The notes under the pieces are model-generated. The model was given only the letters and a program-made list of their open reading frames with translations. It did no database searches and was not told the DNA's origin. Below are positions 41,962 to 52,024 of a stretch of DNA of 64,000 nucleotides, piece by piece; position 1 is the stretch's first letter; each line of letters starts with the position of its first letter. This stretch comes from Ruegeria sp. HKCCA6707 (GTDB lineage: Bacteria > Pseudomonadota > Alphaproteobacteria > Rhodobacterales > Rhodobacteraceae): the NCBI RefSeq assembly GCF_013033515.1, contig NZ_WQEG01000007.1, positions 62,001-126,000 on the forward strand, written 5' to 3'. Both the position numbers and the translations under genes were made by a program.

Positions 41962-44369
41962 GCGTGACCAAACCTCTGCCGCATGACGCAGCACCGCTGC
42001 ATGTCTCGGGCGCGGCGCGTTATGTGGACGATATTCCCACGCCCAAAGACACTCTCCATCTGGCCTTTGGTCTCAGCTCGATTGCCAAGGGCAAGATCAC
42101 TGGGATGGACCTGACCGAAGTGCAAAACGCCACAGGCGTCGTGGCGGTGATGACCGCCAAAGATCTGCCCTTTGCCAATGATGTGTCTCCCTCGATCCAC
42201 GATGAACCTCTGCTGTCTGACGGAACCGTTCATTATATCGGCCAGCCGGTGTTTCTGGTTGTCGCCACCAGTCATCTCGCCGCTCGTAAGGCAGCACGAC
42301 TGGGCAAGATCGATTATGCCGCAGAAACGCCGATCCTGACGGTCGAAGAGGCACTGGCCGCCGACAGCCGCTTTGAAGATGGCCCACGCATCTATGCCAA
42401 GGGTGACGCCGACGCAGCCATTGCTGGCGCGGCTTATGTGATTGAAGACACGTTTGAAATTGGCGGGCAGGAGCATTTCTACCTCGAAGGTCAGGCCGCT
42501 TTGGCCCTGCCCAATGAGGGCGGGGACATGCTGGTGCACAGTTCAACCCAGCACCCGACCGAGATTCAGCACAAGGTAGCCGACGCTCTGGGCGTACCGA
42601 TGCACGCGGTCCGGGTCGAAACCCGCCGCATGGGCGGTGGTTTTGGTGGCAAGGAAAGTCAGGGCAACGCGCTGGCCGTCGCCTGCGCCATAGCGGCACG
42701 GGCAACAGGCAAAGCCTGCAAAATGCGCTATGACCGCGACGATGACATGGTCATCACCGGCAAGCGACACGCGTTTCGGATCGCATACAAAGCCGGGTTT
42801 GATGAGCACGGCCATATTCAAGGCGTCTCGTTCCATCATTACGCCATCTGCGGCTGGGCACAGGACCTGTCGCTGCCGGTGGCCGACCGCGCGATGCTGC
42901 ATTCCGACAACGCATATCTGTTGCCCAATGCCCGGATTGAAAGCCATCGGCTAAAGACTAATACCCAATCTGCCACCGCCTATCGCGGCTTTGGCGGCCC
43001 GCAGGGGATGGTCGGCATAGAACGGGTGATGGACCACGCCGCGCATGTGCTGGGCCTTGACCCGGTGGAGCTGTGCCGCCGGAATTACTATGAGCCGGCG
43101 CATGCGGTAGCCGAGGTCGCTCCGTCCGAGAAGCCTTTGGGTCACCCCGACCCGCATGAGGACCTGACCAGTCGCGGCGCGGTCGAGACCGGTGACGCAC
43201 CGGTTCGCCCTCTGCCCGTAGGAGGCAACACCACGCCCTACGGGATGGAGGTCAGTGACTTCGAACTGCACGGGATGACCGAGGCTCTGCTGAAATCCAG
43301 CGACTACGCCGCACGCAGGGCCGCCATAGCGGAATGGAATGCCCGGAACAGCGTGATCAAGAAGGGTATCGCCTTCTCTCCGGTCAAGTTCGGGATTTCC
43401 TTTACACTGACCCACCTCAATCAGGCGGGGGCGCTGGTTCATGTATATCAGGACGGGTCAGTCCATCTGAACCACGGCGGCACCGAAATGGGTCAGGGCC
43501 TGTTTCAGAAAGTGGCGCAAGTGGCCGCGTCACGCTTTGGTATCCCGCTGGAGATGGTGAAGATCACCGCCACCGATACGGCCAAAGTACCCAACACCTC
43601 GGCCACTGCGGCGTCCTCGGGCAGCGACCTGAACGGCATGGCGGTCAAGGCCGCCTGCGACACGATCCGCGACCGGATGGCCGAGTATCTGGCCGAGCGG
43701 CATCAGGCGGACCCCAGCGCGGTGACCTTCGCCCACGGGCATGTTTCGGTGGGCGCGGAACGTTATACCTTCGCCGAAGCTGCGGCGCTCGCCTATCAAG
43801 GCCGTAACAGCCTGTCGGCCACGGGGTTCTACAAGACCCCAAAGATCGAATGGGACCGGATTGCAGGTCGGGGGCGTCCGTTTTTCTACTTCGCCTATGG
43901 CGCTTCTGTCACCGAGGTTGCGGTGGATACACTGACCGGTGAAAACCGCATCCTGCGCACCGATATTCTGCACGATGCCGGGGCGTCGCTGAACCCCGCC
44001 TTGGATATCGGCCAGGTTGAAGGCGGCTATGTGCAGGGCGCGGGTTGGTTGACGACCGAGGAACTTGTCTGGGACGGCAAAGGCAATCTGCGTACGCATG
44101 CGCCCTCAACCTACAAGATCCCCGCCTGCTCTGACCGACCGGACATCTTCAACGTGGCGTTGTGGGTTGGCGAAAACCGCGAAGAGACAATCTATCGCTC
44201 CAAAGCCGTGGGGGAGCCCCCGTTCATGCTGGGCATCTCGGCCTGGTTGGCTCTGTCGAACGCGGTTGCGGCCTGTGGCGATGCCTATCCCGCATTGAAC
44301 GCCCCTGCGACGGCAGAGGAAATCTGGCATAGCATCCAGCGCGTGAAGGGAGGGGCTGATGGGGTTTGA
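41958..44369 (+). CDS. xdhB: Xanthine dehydrogenase molybdenum subunit
   Basis: An 803-residue Moco subunit that hydroxylates hypoxanthine and xanthine. Key motifs: [13 protein letters not shown] near residue 227 (pterin and the substrate-binding Glu), [12 protein letters not shown] near 338 with the conserved Arg, [15 protein letters not shown] near 511 and [21 protein letters not shown] near 748 with the catalytic Glu. All residues characteristic of true xanthine dehydrogenases are present. It follows xdhA with a 4-base overlap and overlaps xdhC by 11 bases. Confidence 0.96.
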   Translation: MSVTKPLPHDAAPLHVSGAARYVDDIPTPKDTLHLAFGLSSIAKGKITGMDLTEVQNATGVVAVMTAKDLPFANDVSPSIHDEPLLSDGTVHYIGQPVFLVVATSHLAARKAARLGKIDYAAETPILTVEEALAADSRFEDGPRIYAKGDADAAIAGAAYVIEDTFEIGGQEHFYLEGQAALALPNEGGDMLVHSSTQHPTEIQHKVADALGVPMHAVRVETRRMGGGFGGKESQGNALAVACAIAARATGKACKMRYDRDDDMVITGKRHAFRIAYKAGFDEHGHIQGVSFHHYAICGWAQDLSLPVADRAMLHSDNAYLLPNARIESHRLKTNTQSATAYRGFGGPQGMVGIERVMDHAAHVLGLDPVELCRRNYYEPAHAVAEVAPSEKPLGHPDPHEDLTSRGAVETGDAPVRPLPVGGNTTPYGMEVSDFELHGMTEALLKSSDYAARRAAIAEWNARNSVIKKGIAFSPVKFGISFTLTHLNQAGALVHVYQDGSVHLNHGGTEMGQGLFQKVAQVAASRFGIPLEMVKITATDTAKVPNTSATAASSGSDLNGMAVKAACDTIRDRMAEYLAERHQADPSAVTFAHGHVSVGAERYTFAEAAALAYQGRNSLSATGFYKTPKIEWDRIAGRGRPFFYFAYGASVTEVAVDTLTGENRILRTDILHDAGASLNPALDIGQVEGGYVQGAGWLTTEELVWDGKGNLRTHAPSTYKIPACSDRPDIFNVALWVGENREETIYRSKAVGEPPFMLGISAWLALSNAVAACGDAYPALNAPATAEEIWHSIQRVKGGADGV

Positions 44370-45294
44370 TCTTGACGCTTTGCGCAATGCCGTCAACGCC
44401 CACGGGCGCGTGGTACGCGTGGTCATCGCTGCGATCAAGGGCTCGTCCCCCCGCGAAGTGGGTGCGGCGATGCTGGTCTGGTCGGGCGGGCAGTCTGGCA
44501 CGATTGGCGGTGGTACGCTGGAACATCAAGCCGCAGAGGCCGCACGAGGACAGACAACCCAATCCCGCCTGACACATCACGCGCTTGGCCCCGAGCTGGG
44601 CCAATGCTGCGGCGGGGCAGTTTCACTGCTGACCGAGGTCTATGACCAAAAGAGTGTTGAAGCTCTGGATGACTCGGTGATTGCACGGTCACCGTCGGAC
44701 GATGACATGCCCCTTTCGGTCAAACGACTGCTGGCCAAGGCCCGGGGTCAGGGCATCCTGCCTGAATCCCAACTGGTTGACGGTTGGATGGTTGAACCGG
44801 TGCACAAACCAAACCGCAAGCTTTGGATTTGGGGGGCGGGCCATGTGGGGCGTGCCTTGGTGGATGTCCTGAATCCACTGCCCGACCTGGCGATCACCTG
44901 GGTCGATACCGCGCCCGAGCGATTTCCCCAGACTATCCCGCACGCAGTGACCCACATTCCCGCCGCCAATCCGGCCGGGCTGGTACGTCATGCGCCGAAA
45001 GATGCAGAGCATCTTGTGCTGACTTATTCACACAATCTGGACCTGGAACTGTGCAACAGGCTGCTTTTGCACGATTTCCGCTTTGCGGGGCTGATTGGCT
45101 CGGCTACGAAATGGGCGCGATTCCGGTCGCGGCTGGCGGCTTTGGGACACTCTCCTGAACGGATCAGCCGGATCACCTGCCCCATCGGCGACCCCGGTTT
45201 GGGCAAGCACCCGCAGATGATCGCCGTGGGCGTCGCCGCGCAGCTTTTGCGCCCAGCCCGACAAAACGAGTTGAAGAAGGACCTGAGCGCGTGA
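44359..45294 (+). CDS. xdhC: XdhC, molybdenum cofactor insertion factor
   Basis: A 311-residue XdhC, which binds and protects sulfurated molybdopterin and delivers it to XdhB. Motifs: VVIAAIKGSSPREVGAAMLV near 17-36, GTIGGGTLEHQA near 48, GQCCGGAVSLL near 80 with the cysteine shown in the family to matter for cofactor transfer, and the Rossmann segment WIWGAGHVGRALVDVL near 155. It overlaps xdhB by 11 bases and the ABC ATPase gene by 4, so the purine oxidation and transport genes form one operon. Confidence 0.94.
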   Translation: MGFDLDALRNAVNAHGRVVRVVIAAIKGSSPREVGAAMLVWSGGQSGTIGGGTLEHQAAEAARGQTTQSRLTHHALGPELGQCCGGAVSLLTEVYDQKSVEALDDSVIARSPSDDDMPLSVKRLLAKARGQGILPESQLVDGWMVEPVHKPNRKLWIWGAGHVGRALVDVLNPLPDLAITWVDTAPERFPQTIPHAVTHIPAANPAGLVRHAPKDAEHLVLTYSHNLDLELCNRLLLHDFRFAGLIGSATKWARFRSRLAALGHSPERISRITCPIGDPGLGKHPQMIAVGVAAQLLRPARQNELKKDLSA

Positions 45295-46808
45295 CCACTC
45301 CACTTCTAAGCCTGCAAGGCCTGACCAAAGCCTACCCCGGCGTAGTGGCCAATGATCAGGTGTCCTTCGACATCGGCGAAGGCGAGGTGCATGCGCTGCT
45401 GGGCGAAAACGGCGCAGGCAAATCCACGCTGGTCAAGATGATCTATGGGTTGGTGAAGCCTGACAGCGGCACGATGAAACTGCGCGGTCAGGTCTTTGCT
45501 CCACCAGAACCGCGCGCAGCGCGGGCTGACGGGATTGCGATGGTGTTTCAGCATTTCTCGCTGTTCGACGCGCTGAACGTGGCCGAGAACATCGCGCTGG
45601 GTATGGAAAATCCACCACCGATGGGTGATCTGTCCGCACGCATCCGCGAGGTGTCGGAAACCTATGGCCTGCCTCTGGACCCGTTTCGCACCGTGGGCGA
45701 CCTGTCGGCGGGGGAGCGGCAACGGGTCGAGATCATCCGCTGTCTGCTGCAAGACCCCAAGCTGCTGATCATGGATGAACCCACCAGCGTCTTGACGCCG
45801 CAAGAGGTCGAAATTCTGTTTGAGACGCTGAACAAACTGCGCTCCGAAGGCACTTCGATCCTCTATATCTCGCACAAGCTGGAGGAAATCCGCACGCTGT
45901 GCGATCACGCCACGATCCTGCGGTTGGGCAAGAATGTGGGTGAATGCGTGCCATCCGAGACCTCGGCCCGGGATATGGCCGAGATGATGGTCGGCGCAAC
46001 TCTGCAAACGCCCGAACGGTCGGGCCGTGAGTTTGGTAAGGTTGCTTTGGATGTCAGCGGCCTGTCAGTGCACTCTCCCTCGGAATTCGGAACCGCGTTG
46101 AAGAACATCCACATGACGGTGCGCAAAGGCGAGGTTCTGGGTATCGGGGGTGTGGCCGGGAACGGACAGGATGAATTGCTGGGTGTGCTGTCGGGGGAAA
46201 TCCTGACCTCGGCAGACGCGATCAAGTTCAACGGTCAACCTATTGGCAAGCTGGGGCCCACCGCGCGTCGCAAACTGGGTGTTCTGACCGCGCCGGAAGA
46301 GCGTTTGGGCCATGCCGCAGCGCCGGATATGAGCCTGACTGAAAACGCCTTGCTCACCGGCTCGGTACGCGAAGGCCTGGTGCGCAGCGGGTTTCTGAAA
46401 TGGTCCGAGGCCACTCGCTTTGCAGAAAAGATCATCAAGGCCTTTGACGTGCGCACTCCGGGGCCGGAAAACGCGGCACGGTCGCTTTCAGGTGGCAACC
46501 TGCAGAAATTCGTCATTGGTCGCGAGGTATTGCAAAACCCCGATGTGCTGGTCGTCAACCAGCCTACCTGGGGTGTGGATGCGGCGGCGGCTGCGGCGAT
46601 CCGGCAGGCCATACTGGACCTGGCGGCTGAGGGGACCGCGGTGATCTGCATTTCTCAGGATCTCGATGAATTGATGGAAATCTCGGACAGTTTTGCAGCG
46701 CTCAACGAAGGACGACTGAGCGCGCCGCGCCTGACAGCGGTGCTGACTGTGGATGAGATCGGCCTGATGATGGGCGGAGCCCATGGCATGGAGGTGGCGC
46801 ATGTGTGA
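45291..46808 (+). CDS. ABC transporter ATPase, nucleoside/purine type (two NBDs)
   Basis: A 505-residue ATPase with two nucleotide-binding domains. The first is complete: Walker A GENGAGKSTLVK near 36, signature LSAGERQRVEI near 138, Walker B LLIMDEPTSVLTP near 160. The second is degenerate, as usual for the sugar/nucleoside group: GVAGNGQDELLG in place of Walker A near 288, LSGGNLQKFVIGRE near 402 and VLVVNQPTWGVD near 422. It belongs to the family energising BMP-dependent nucleoside importers (YufO/NupO-like). It is coupled to xdhC by a 4-base overlap, which suggests that purines or nucleosides are imported for oxidation. The substrate is inferred from the operon. Confidence 0.9.
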   Translation: MTTPLLSLQGLTKAYPGVVANDQVSFDIGEGEVHALLGENGAGKSTLVKMIYGLVKPDSGTMKLRGQVFAPPEPRAARADGIAMVFQHFSLFDALNVAENIALGMENPPPMGDLSARIREVSETYGLPLDPFRTVGDLSAGERQRVEIIRCLLQDPKLLIMDEPTSVLTPQEVEILFETLNKLRSEGTSILYISHKLEEIRTLCDHATILRLGKNVGECVPSETSARDMAEMMVGATLQTPERSGREFGKVALDVSGLSVHSPSEFGTALKNIHMTVRKGEVLGIGGVAGNGQDELLGVLSGEILTSADAIKFNGQPIGKLGPTARRKLGVLTAPEERLGHAAAPDMSLTENALLTGSVREGLVRSGFLKWSEATRFAEKIIKAFDVRTPGPENAARSLSGGNLQKFVIGREVLQNPDVLVVNQPTWGVDAAAAAAIRQAILDLAAEGTAVICISQDLDELMEISDSFAALNEGRLSAPRLTAVLTVDEIGLMMGGAHGMEVAHV

Positions 46809-46818
46809 CGCGTTGTAC

Positions 46819-46852
46819 CGCCTCCGGCGGCCGTATTTGGAACGAGAAGAAG
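46819..46852 (+). repeat. Palindromic repeat, copy 3 (degenerate)
   Basis: CCGCCTCCGGCGG is a small palindrome followed by CCGTATTTGGAACGAGAAGAAG, a diverged form of the repeat tail seen in copies 1 and 4. It fills most of the 63-base gap between the ATPase and first permease genes of one operon, so it would be transcribed. The orientation toward the following gene differs from copies 1 and 4, which sit just past stops. Confidence 0.65.
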
Positions 46853-46871
46853 CTGTGGCGGGGGTGAGCTG

Positions 46872-47954
46872 GTGATTGTGTTGGAGAAACGGCCACAGCC
46901 GTCCAAGATGTGGTCTTATGCGACCCCGCTGGTGGCGGTCATTGCCACGATGGTGTTCGGCGGCGTTTTGTTCGCCCTACTGGGCAAGAACCCGGTTGAA
47001 GCGATTGGTACAATCTTCTGGGAGCCTCTGTTTGGCGAGTTCGCCTTCTATTACCGCCCCCAATTGCTTGTAAAAGGCGCGCCTTTGGTACTGATCGCAA
47101 TTGGCCTGTCACTTGGGTTTCGGGCTGGCATCTGGAATATCGGGGCCGAGGGCCAGTATATCATGGGCGCGATTTTCGGCGCGGCGGCGGGTCTGGCCTT
47201 TTATCCGCTTGAGGCGTGGTTCATCTTTCCGATCATGGTCATGGCCGGTGCGCTCGGCGGCTGGATTTGGGCGACAATTCCAGCGGTTTTGAAGGTTCGG
47301 TTTGGCACCAACGAAATCCTTGTCTCGCTGATGCTGGTCTATGTGGCCGAGCAGATGCTGGCCTCGGTTTCGCTGGGCTTGCTGAAGAACCCCGAAGGGT
47401 TCGGCTTTCCCGGCTCGCGCAACCTGCAACAGTATGAAAGCGCTTACAATGCTGAGTTGATCGCGGGATCAGGGATGCATTGGGGTGTCGTAACGGCACT
47501 GATTGCAGTGATCTTTGCCTATGTGCTGCTAAACCGTCACATGCTGGGCTTTCACATACGTTTAACCGGCGAGGCCCCGAGGGCGGCAAGGTTTGCGGGT
47601 GTAAATCCGGCGCGGCTGGTCCTGTTCTGTCTGGGCCTGTCGGGTGCTTTGGCCGGGCTGGCGGGGATGTTCGAGGTTTCGGGGCCATCCGGCGTGGTCA
47701 GCATCGATTTTAACGTCGGCTATGGCTTCACGGCCATTATCGTGGCTTTCCTTGGCCGCTTGCATCCGGTGGGCATCCTGTTGGCGGGTGGCCTGATGGC
47801 GTTGACCTATATCGGCGGCGAAATCGCGCAATCTCAGCTGGGCCTGCCCGCCGCCGCCATTCAGGTGTTTCAGGGGATGTTGTTGTTCTTCCTGCTGGCC
47901 TTCGACCTTTTGACCAATTACCGCATCCGTGCGGCCCGTAGCGAGGTGGCGTGA
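46872..47954 (+). CDS. ABC transporter permease, nucleoside/purine type 1
   Basis: A 360-residue inner-membrane permease of the BPD-transp-2 family with about ten helices. It shows SLGFRAGIWNIGAEGQYIMGAIFG near residues 77-100, the family signature that recurs in YufP-type permeases, and RLTGEAPRAARFAGVN near 228, the cytoplasmic coupling loop. The start is a GTG at 46872 behind GGGGTGAG. It pairs with the next permease as a heterodimer. It follows the ATPase gene, separated only by repeat copy 3. Confidence 0.9.
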   Translation: MIVLEKRPQPSKMWSYATPLVAVIATMVFGGVLFALLGKNPVEAIGTIFWEPLFGEFAFYYRPQLLVKGAPLVLIAIGLSLGFRAGIWNIGAEGQYIMGAIFGAAAGLAFYPLEAWFIFPIMVMAGALGGWIWATIPAVLKVRFGTNEILVSLMLVYVAEQMLASVSLGLLKNPEGFGFPGSRNLQQYESAYNAELIAGSGMHWGVVTALIAVIFAYVLLNRHMLGFHIRLTGEAPRAARFAGVNPARLVLFCLGLSGALAGLAGMFEVSGPSGVVSIDFNVGYGFTAIIVAFLGRLHPVGILLAGGLMALTYIGGEIAQSQLGLPAAAIQVFQGMLLFFLLAFDLLTNYRIRAARSEVA

Positions 47955-47955
47955 T

Positions 47956-48876
47956 ATGGATCTTGGTGAAATCAATCCCGTCCTATTGATCGCCTCGCTG
48001 ATGGTGGCGGCAACACCGCTGCTGCTGGCTGCCATCGGAGAGTTGGTCGTCGAAAAAGCCGGCGTTCTGAACCTGGGTGTCGAGGGAATGATGATCGTGG
48101 GCGCGATCAGCGGCTTTGCGATTTCGGTCGAGACCGGCTCGCCCTGGCTGGGCTTCATTGCCGCAGCAATTGGTGGTGCGGTGCTGTCGCTGTTGTTTGT
48201 GCTGCTGACGCAAGTGGCGCTGGCCAATCAGGTGGCGAGCGGTCTGGCGCTGACACTGTTCGGGCTGGGGTTCAGTGCGCTGATGGGGCAAGGCTATGTG
48301 GGCATCAAACCGCCCGATATGGCCGATATCCATATTCCGGTGATCAGTGATATCCCGGTGATCGGCCCCATCCTGTTTCAACACGACCCGATCTTGTATC
48401 TGGGCATCGCGCTGACGGCCGCCGTCTGGGCCACGCTGAAATACACCCGCGTCGGATTGATCCTGCGCGCTGTGGGCGAAAACCACGATGCGGCGCATGC
48501 GTTGGGCTACAAAGTCATCAAGATCCGCATCCTGGCGATCCTGTTCGGCGGCGCCTGTGCAGGTCTGGGCGGGGCCTATATCAGCCTGATCCGTGTGCCT
48601 CAGTGGACCGAGGGCATGACCGCCGGTGTGGGCTGGATCGCGCTGGCGCTGGTCGTGTTTGCCAGCTGGAAACCCTGGCGGGCCCTGCTGGGTGCCTATT
48701 TGTTTGGCGGGATCACGGTATTGCAACTGAATCTGCAGGCCGCAGGCGTTGCCATTCCGGTCGAGTATCTGGCAATGTCGCCCTATATCATCACAATCCT
48801 TGTGCTTGTGATCCTTTCGGCTGACAAGAGCAGCGCACCTGCCTCACTGGGCCGAACCTTCCATGCCTCACACTAG
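47956..48876 (+). CDS. ABC transporter permease, nucleoside/purine type 2
   Basis: A 306-residue permease, the YufQ-like partner. It carries AAIGELVVEKAGVLNLGVEGMM near residues 24-45 (the same Gly-Glu signature as its partner), the coupling loop RAVGENHDAAHALGYKVIKIR near 172 and GGACAGLGGAYISL near 200. The ATG at 47956 is one base past the stop of the first permease gene, so they are coupled. Together with the double ATPase and the BMP-type binding protein it completes an importer. Confidence 0.9.
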   Translation: MDLGEINPVLLIASLMVAATPLLLAAIGELVVEKAGVLNLGVEGMMIVGAISGFAISVETGSPWLGFIAAAIGGAVLSLLFVLLTQVALANQVASGLALTLFGLGFSALMGQGYVGIKPPDMADIHIPVISDIPVIGPILFQHDPILYLGIALTAAVWATLKYTRVGLILRAVGENHDAAHALGYKVIKIRILAILFGGACAGLGGAYISLIRVPQWTEGMTAGVGWIALALVVFASWKPWRALLGAYLFGGITVLQLNLQAAGVAIPVEYLAMSPYIITILVLVILSADKSSAPASLGRTFHASH

Positions 48877-48907
48877 GGGCCAAATGAACCAACTTGGGGA
48901 GTAACAC

Positions 48908-49981
48908 ATGAAATTCACCACTCTATTGGCAAGCGCCGCCATGGCGCTTGGTCTGGCGACAAGCGCCATGGCCGAAGACAAAACAAAGGTCGGCTTTGTC
49001 TATGTCGGCCCCGTGGGCGACGGCGGCTGGACCTATGAACATGACAAGGGCCGTCTGGCCGTTGAAGAGCATTTCGGCGACAAGGTCGAAACCGTGTTTG
49101 TTGAATCGGTGCCCGAGGGGCCCGACGCTGAACGCGTGATGACCCAAATGGCGCTCGACGGCGCGGATCTGATCTTTACCACGTCGTTCGGTTATATGGA
49201 CCCGACAATCAATGTCGCCAAGAAGTTCCCGAATGTGAAATTCGAACACGCAACCGGATACAAGACCGCCGACAACGTTTCGGTCTATTCCGCCCGTTTC
49301 TATGAGGGTCGCGCCGTTCAAGGGCATATCGCGGGCAAGATGACCGAGTCCAACATCATCGGCTATATCGGCTCTTACCCGATCCCCGAAGTGATCCGTG
49401 GCATCAACTCGGCCTATCTGCACGCCAAGGCCGTCAACCCGGATGTCGAATTCAAGATCGTCTGGGCCTATACTTGGTTTGATCCGGCAAAAGAGGCGGA
49501 TGCGGCCACCGTTCTGATCGAACAGGGCGCGGACGTTATCCTGCAGCATACCGATTCGACCGCGCCGCAAGCTGCTGCGCAAGAGGCGGGCAATGTTGTG
49601 ACCTTTGGCCAAGCCTCGGACATGAGCGAGTACGCACCCTTCCCGCGCGTCTCCTCGATCATTGACAACTGGGCACCCTACTACATCGCCCGCACGCAGG
49701 CCGTCATGGACGGATCGTGGGAGACGGTGAACACCTGGGACGGTATCCGCGAAGGCATGGTTGAAATCGGCGAGATCTCGGACCGCGTACCTGCGGATGT
49801 CAAAGAAGAGGCGCTGGCCATGAAAGCGGCCATGGCCGCGGGCGAATACCATCCCTTTACCGGACCGATCAACAAACAGGACGGAAGCGTTTGGCTGGCC
49901 GAGGGCGAAGTGGCGGATGACGGCACCCTGGCCGGTATGAACTTCTATGTAGAAGGCCTTGAGGGCGAAATTCCTCAGTAA
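48908..49981 (+). CDS. BMP/PnrA-family periplasmic binding protein
   Basis: A 357-residue solute-binding protein with a signal peptide (MKFTTLLASAAMALGLATSA, cleavage probably after AMA at residue 22). The mature part has the BMP/Med signature KVGFVYVGPVGDGGWTYEHD near 27, DGADLIFTTSFGYMDP near 82 and YEGRAVQGHIAGKM near 136. Known members bind nucleosides or purines. In this operon, behind xdhABC, a purine or purine nucleoside ligand is the natural inference. GGGGAG precedes the ATG. A good terminator follows. Confidence 0.9.
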   Translation: MKFTTLLASAAMALGLATSAMAEDKTKVGFVYVGPVGDGGWTYEHDKGRLAVEEHFGDKVETVFVESVPEGPDAERVMTQMALDGADLIFTTSFGYMDPTINVAKKFPNVKFEHATGYKTADNVSVYSARFYEGRAVQGHIAGKMTESNIIGYIGSYPIPEVIRGINSAYLHAKAVNPDVEFKIVWAYTWFDPAKEADAATVLIEQGADVILQHTDSTAPQAAAQEAGNVVTFGQASDMSEYAPFPRVSSIIDNWAPYYIARTQAVMDGSWETVNTWDGIREGMVEIGEISDRVPADVKEEALAMKAAMAAGEYHPFTGPINKQDGSVWLAEGEVADDGTLAGMNFYVEGLEGEIPQ

Positions 49982-50001
49982 GCCGATCATCAAACGAGAT
50001 C

Positions 50002-50030
50002 AGGCCCGCTGTGATCGGCGGGCCTTTTTT
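50002..50030 (+). terminator. Rho-independent terminator of the xdh/purine-transport operon
   Basis: An 8-bp stem AGGCCCGC / GCGGGCCT with an 8-base loop ends in a run of six T. It lies 21 bases past the stop of the binding-protein gene and closes the operon that began at xdhA. Confidence 0.9.
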
Positions 50031-50261
50031 GTTTGGACATCTATCATCTGTTTGACACTGCCTTGCGCAAGCTGGCCCACCTTCAACATGTATTGATGAG
50101 TGCGAGCCTGCCCAAAACGTTTCAAAGAAACATCGCGCCCAATGGCCTTTGCGCGCTGAAGAGATTGCTCGAGTTTCCTCGTCAGATGTTTCCTCGCAAT
50201 TGTTTCGCCAATAGATTTCCGACAAGCGTTTCGTTAGCTTCAACTGTGTATAGGAGCAGAA

Positions 50262-51965
50262 ATGGCGCGACGGCTAGCAGCGATACTAATGGCAGACGTG
50301 GTCGAATATTCGCGTCTGATGCGAGAGGATGAGACCGGCACTCTGGCAGCGTTGCAGCAGTTTTGGGCTGAAATTTTTGATCCGATCGTCGCTGAGCGAA
50401 GGGGACGGATCGTAAAGAAAATGGGCGACGGTGCGCTCTTGGAGTTTTCCAGTGTGGTTGATGCCGTCGAGGCGGCGCTCAAGATACAACGGCGAAACAT
50501 CGAGGTGAATGGTAAGATCCGACTTCGGATCGGCGTCAATCTTGGTGACATCATAATCGATGATGATGACATTTTTGGTGACGGCGTGAACGTAGCTGCC
50601 CGTCTCGAAGCTTTGGCCGAGCCCGACGGAATTTGCATATCGTTGCTGGTGCACGAAAGTGTGGGAAACAGGGTCGAAGCGATTTTCGTCGATGCCGGTG
50701 AGCACAACATAAAGGGGCTGGAGCGCCCAATCCGGGTTTTTCGCTGGCCTGAAAAAGGAGCGGTACAGGCAAAGCAGGATAAGCCATCTATCGCGATCTT
50801 ACCGTTCGAGAACCTGTCGAGTGACCCGGATGACGAATACTTTTCCCAGGGTGTTGCGGATGACATCGCTACCGACTTGTCCAAAATTTCTGGTCTCTTT
50901 GTCGTGGCCCGTAACGCGACCCGAGAATACAAAAACCGATCCCAATCCGTTGGGGAAGCAGCGGTTGAACTGGGCGTTCGCTACATTCTTCAAGGAACTG
51001 TTCGTAGGGGAAGCGGTCGCGTGCGTGTGAACGCCAGTCTGATCGATACAGACAATTCAATCCAACTTTGGGCTGACCGTTTTGACGGCGATTTGGCGGA
51101 AGTCTTTGAGTTTCAAGATCGTATCGCCGAAAGCATTGTTGCCACTTTGGCCGTCACTCTTACTCAGGCAGAGCAAGATCGTGCGTTCCGGAAAGAGGTC
51201 AAAAGCTTGAAGGCTTACGACTATGTGTTGCAAGGCAATGCTTTTCATGCGCGCAGCACCAAGATCGACAACGCCAAAGCGATGGAACACTATTCCCGCG
51301 CCATCGAACTGGATCCCGAATACGCACCAGCACATGCAGGACTCGCATGGGCCTTGGTGCACGACGCCAACCAACGGTGGGGGTATGATCCCGAGGCCTC
51401 GCTTGATCTGGCTTTGAAGCATGCAAAACGTGCGGTGCAGTTAGACGTCAGCCTTGGCAAGGCTCATATGGTTCTTGGGGATGTTTATTGCTGGACAAAA
51501 CGGCACTCGCTTGCGGTCGCAGAAGGGCGAAAAGCTGTCGAATTGGAACCCAGCAACGCCGACGCTCATTTTGCGTTGGGTTACTATCTCATAGCGGCCG
51601 GCGCGAGCGAAGAAGCCGTTAGAGAAGCGCAACTCGCTTTGCGATATAACCCGGTATTTGCCATGGGTTTCTATTACGAAGTGTTGGGAACGGCACTATA
51701 CCTCACCAAGAGCTACGACGCTGCTATCGCGGCGCTTGAAGAGGGACTGGGAAAATATCCGGATCATGACGGGTTGCACCAGCTATTATCAGCCACCTAC
51801 GCGAAGCTAGATGTTTTGGACGCAGCTCGTATGCATTCGCAAGAGTATCTTAGACTGAGACCAGAAGACTCACTTACGAAAATCTCTGAACGGCTTCCTT
51901 ACAAAAACAAGAGTGACCTGGAACATCTCATAGACGGTTTGCGTCTGGCTGGCTTTCCAGAATGA
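50262..51965 (+). CDS. Class III adenylate cyclase with FlgO-like and TPR domains
   Basis: A 567-residue soluble cyclase. The catalytic domain (residues 1-165) has metal aspartates in MADVVEYSRLM (D12) and MGDGALLEF (D56), the adenine-selecting region before it (KKMGD), and the transition-state residues in GDGVNVAARLE (Asn, Arg). A FlgO-like stretch follows (SIAILPFENLSSDPDDEYFSQG near 176), then at least four TPR repeats from about 320 to 540. Such proteins make cAMP in response to signals sensed by the C-terminal half and are often numerous in these genomes. G+C is about 52 %, clearly below the neighbours. The gap 50031-50261 before it shows no gene. Confidence 0.88.
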   Translation: MARRLAAILMADVVEYSRLMREDETGTLAALQQFWAEIFDPIVAERRGRIVKKMGDGALLEFSSVVDAVEAALKIQRRNIEVNGKIRLRIGVNLGDIIIDDDDIFGDGVNVAARLEALAEPDGICISLLVHESVGNRVEAIFVDAGEHNIKGLERPIRVFRWPEKGAVQAKQDKPSIAILPFENLSSDPDDEYFSQGVADDIATDLSKISGLFVVARNATREYKNRSQSVGEAAVELGVRYILQGTVRRGSGRVRVNASLIDTDNSIQLWADRFDGDLAEVFEFQDRIAESIVATLAVTLTQAEQDRAFRKEVKSLKAYDYVLQGNAFHARSTKIDNAKAMEHYSRAIELDPEYAPAHAGLAWALVHDANQRWGYDPEASLDLALKHAKRAVQLDVSLGKAHMVLGDVYCWTKRHSLAVAEGRKAVELEPSNADAHFALGYYLIAAGASEEAVREAQLALRYNPVFAMGFYYEVLGTALYLTKSYDAAIAALEEGLGKYPDHDGLHQLLSATYAKLDVLDAARMHSQEYLRLRPEDSLTKISERLPYKNKSDLEHLIDGLRLAGFPE

Positions 51966-52024
51966 TCTTATCTGACCCTTGTGGCACCGAAAACAGGGTC
52001 GAAAACCGACAAGCAGAGCCCGCA

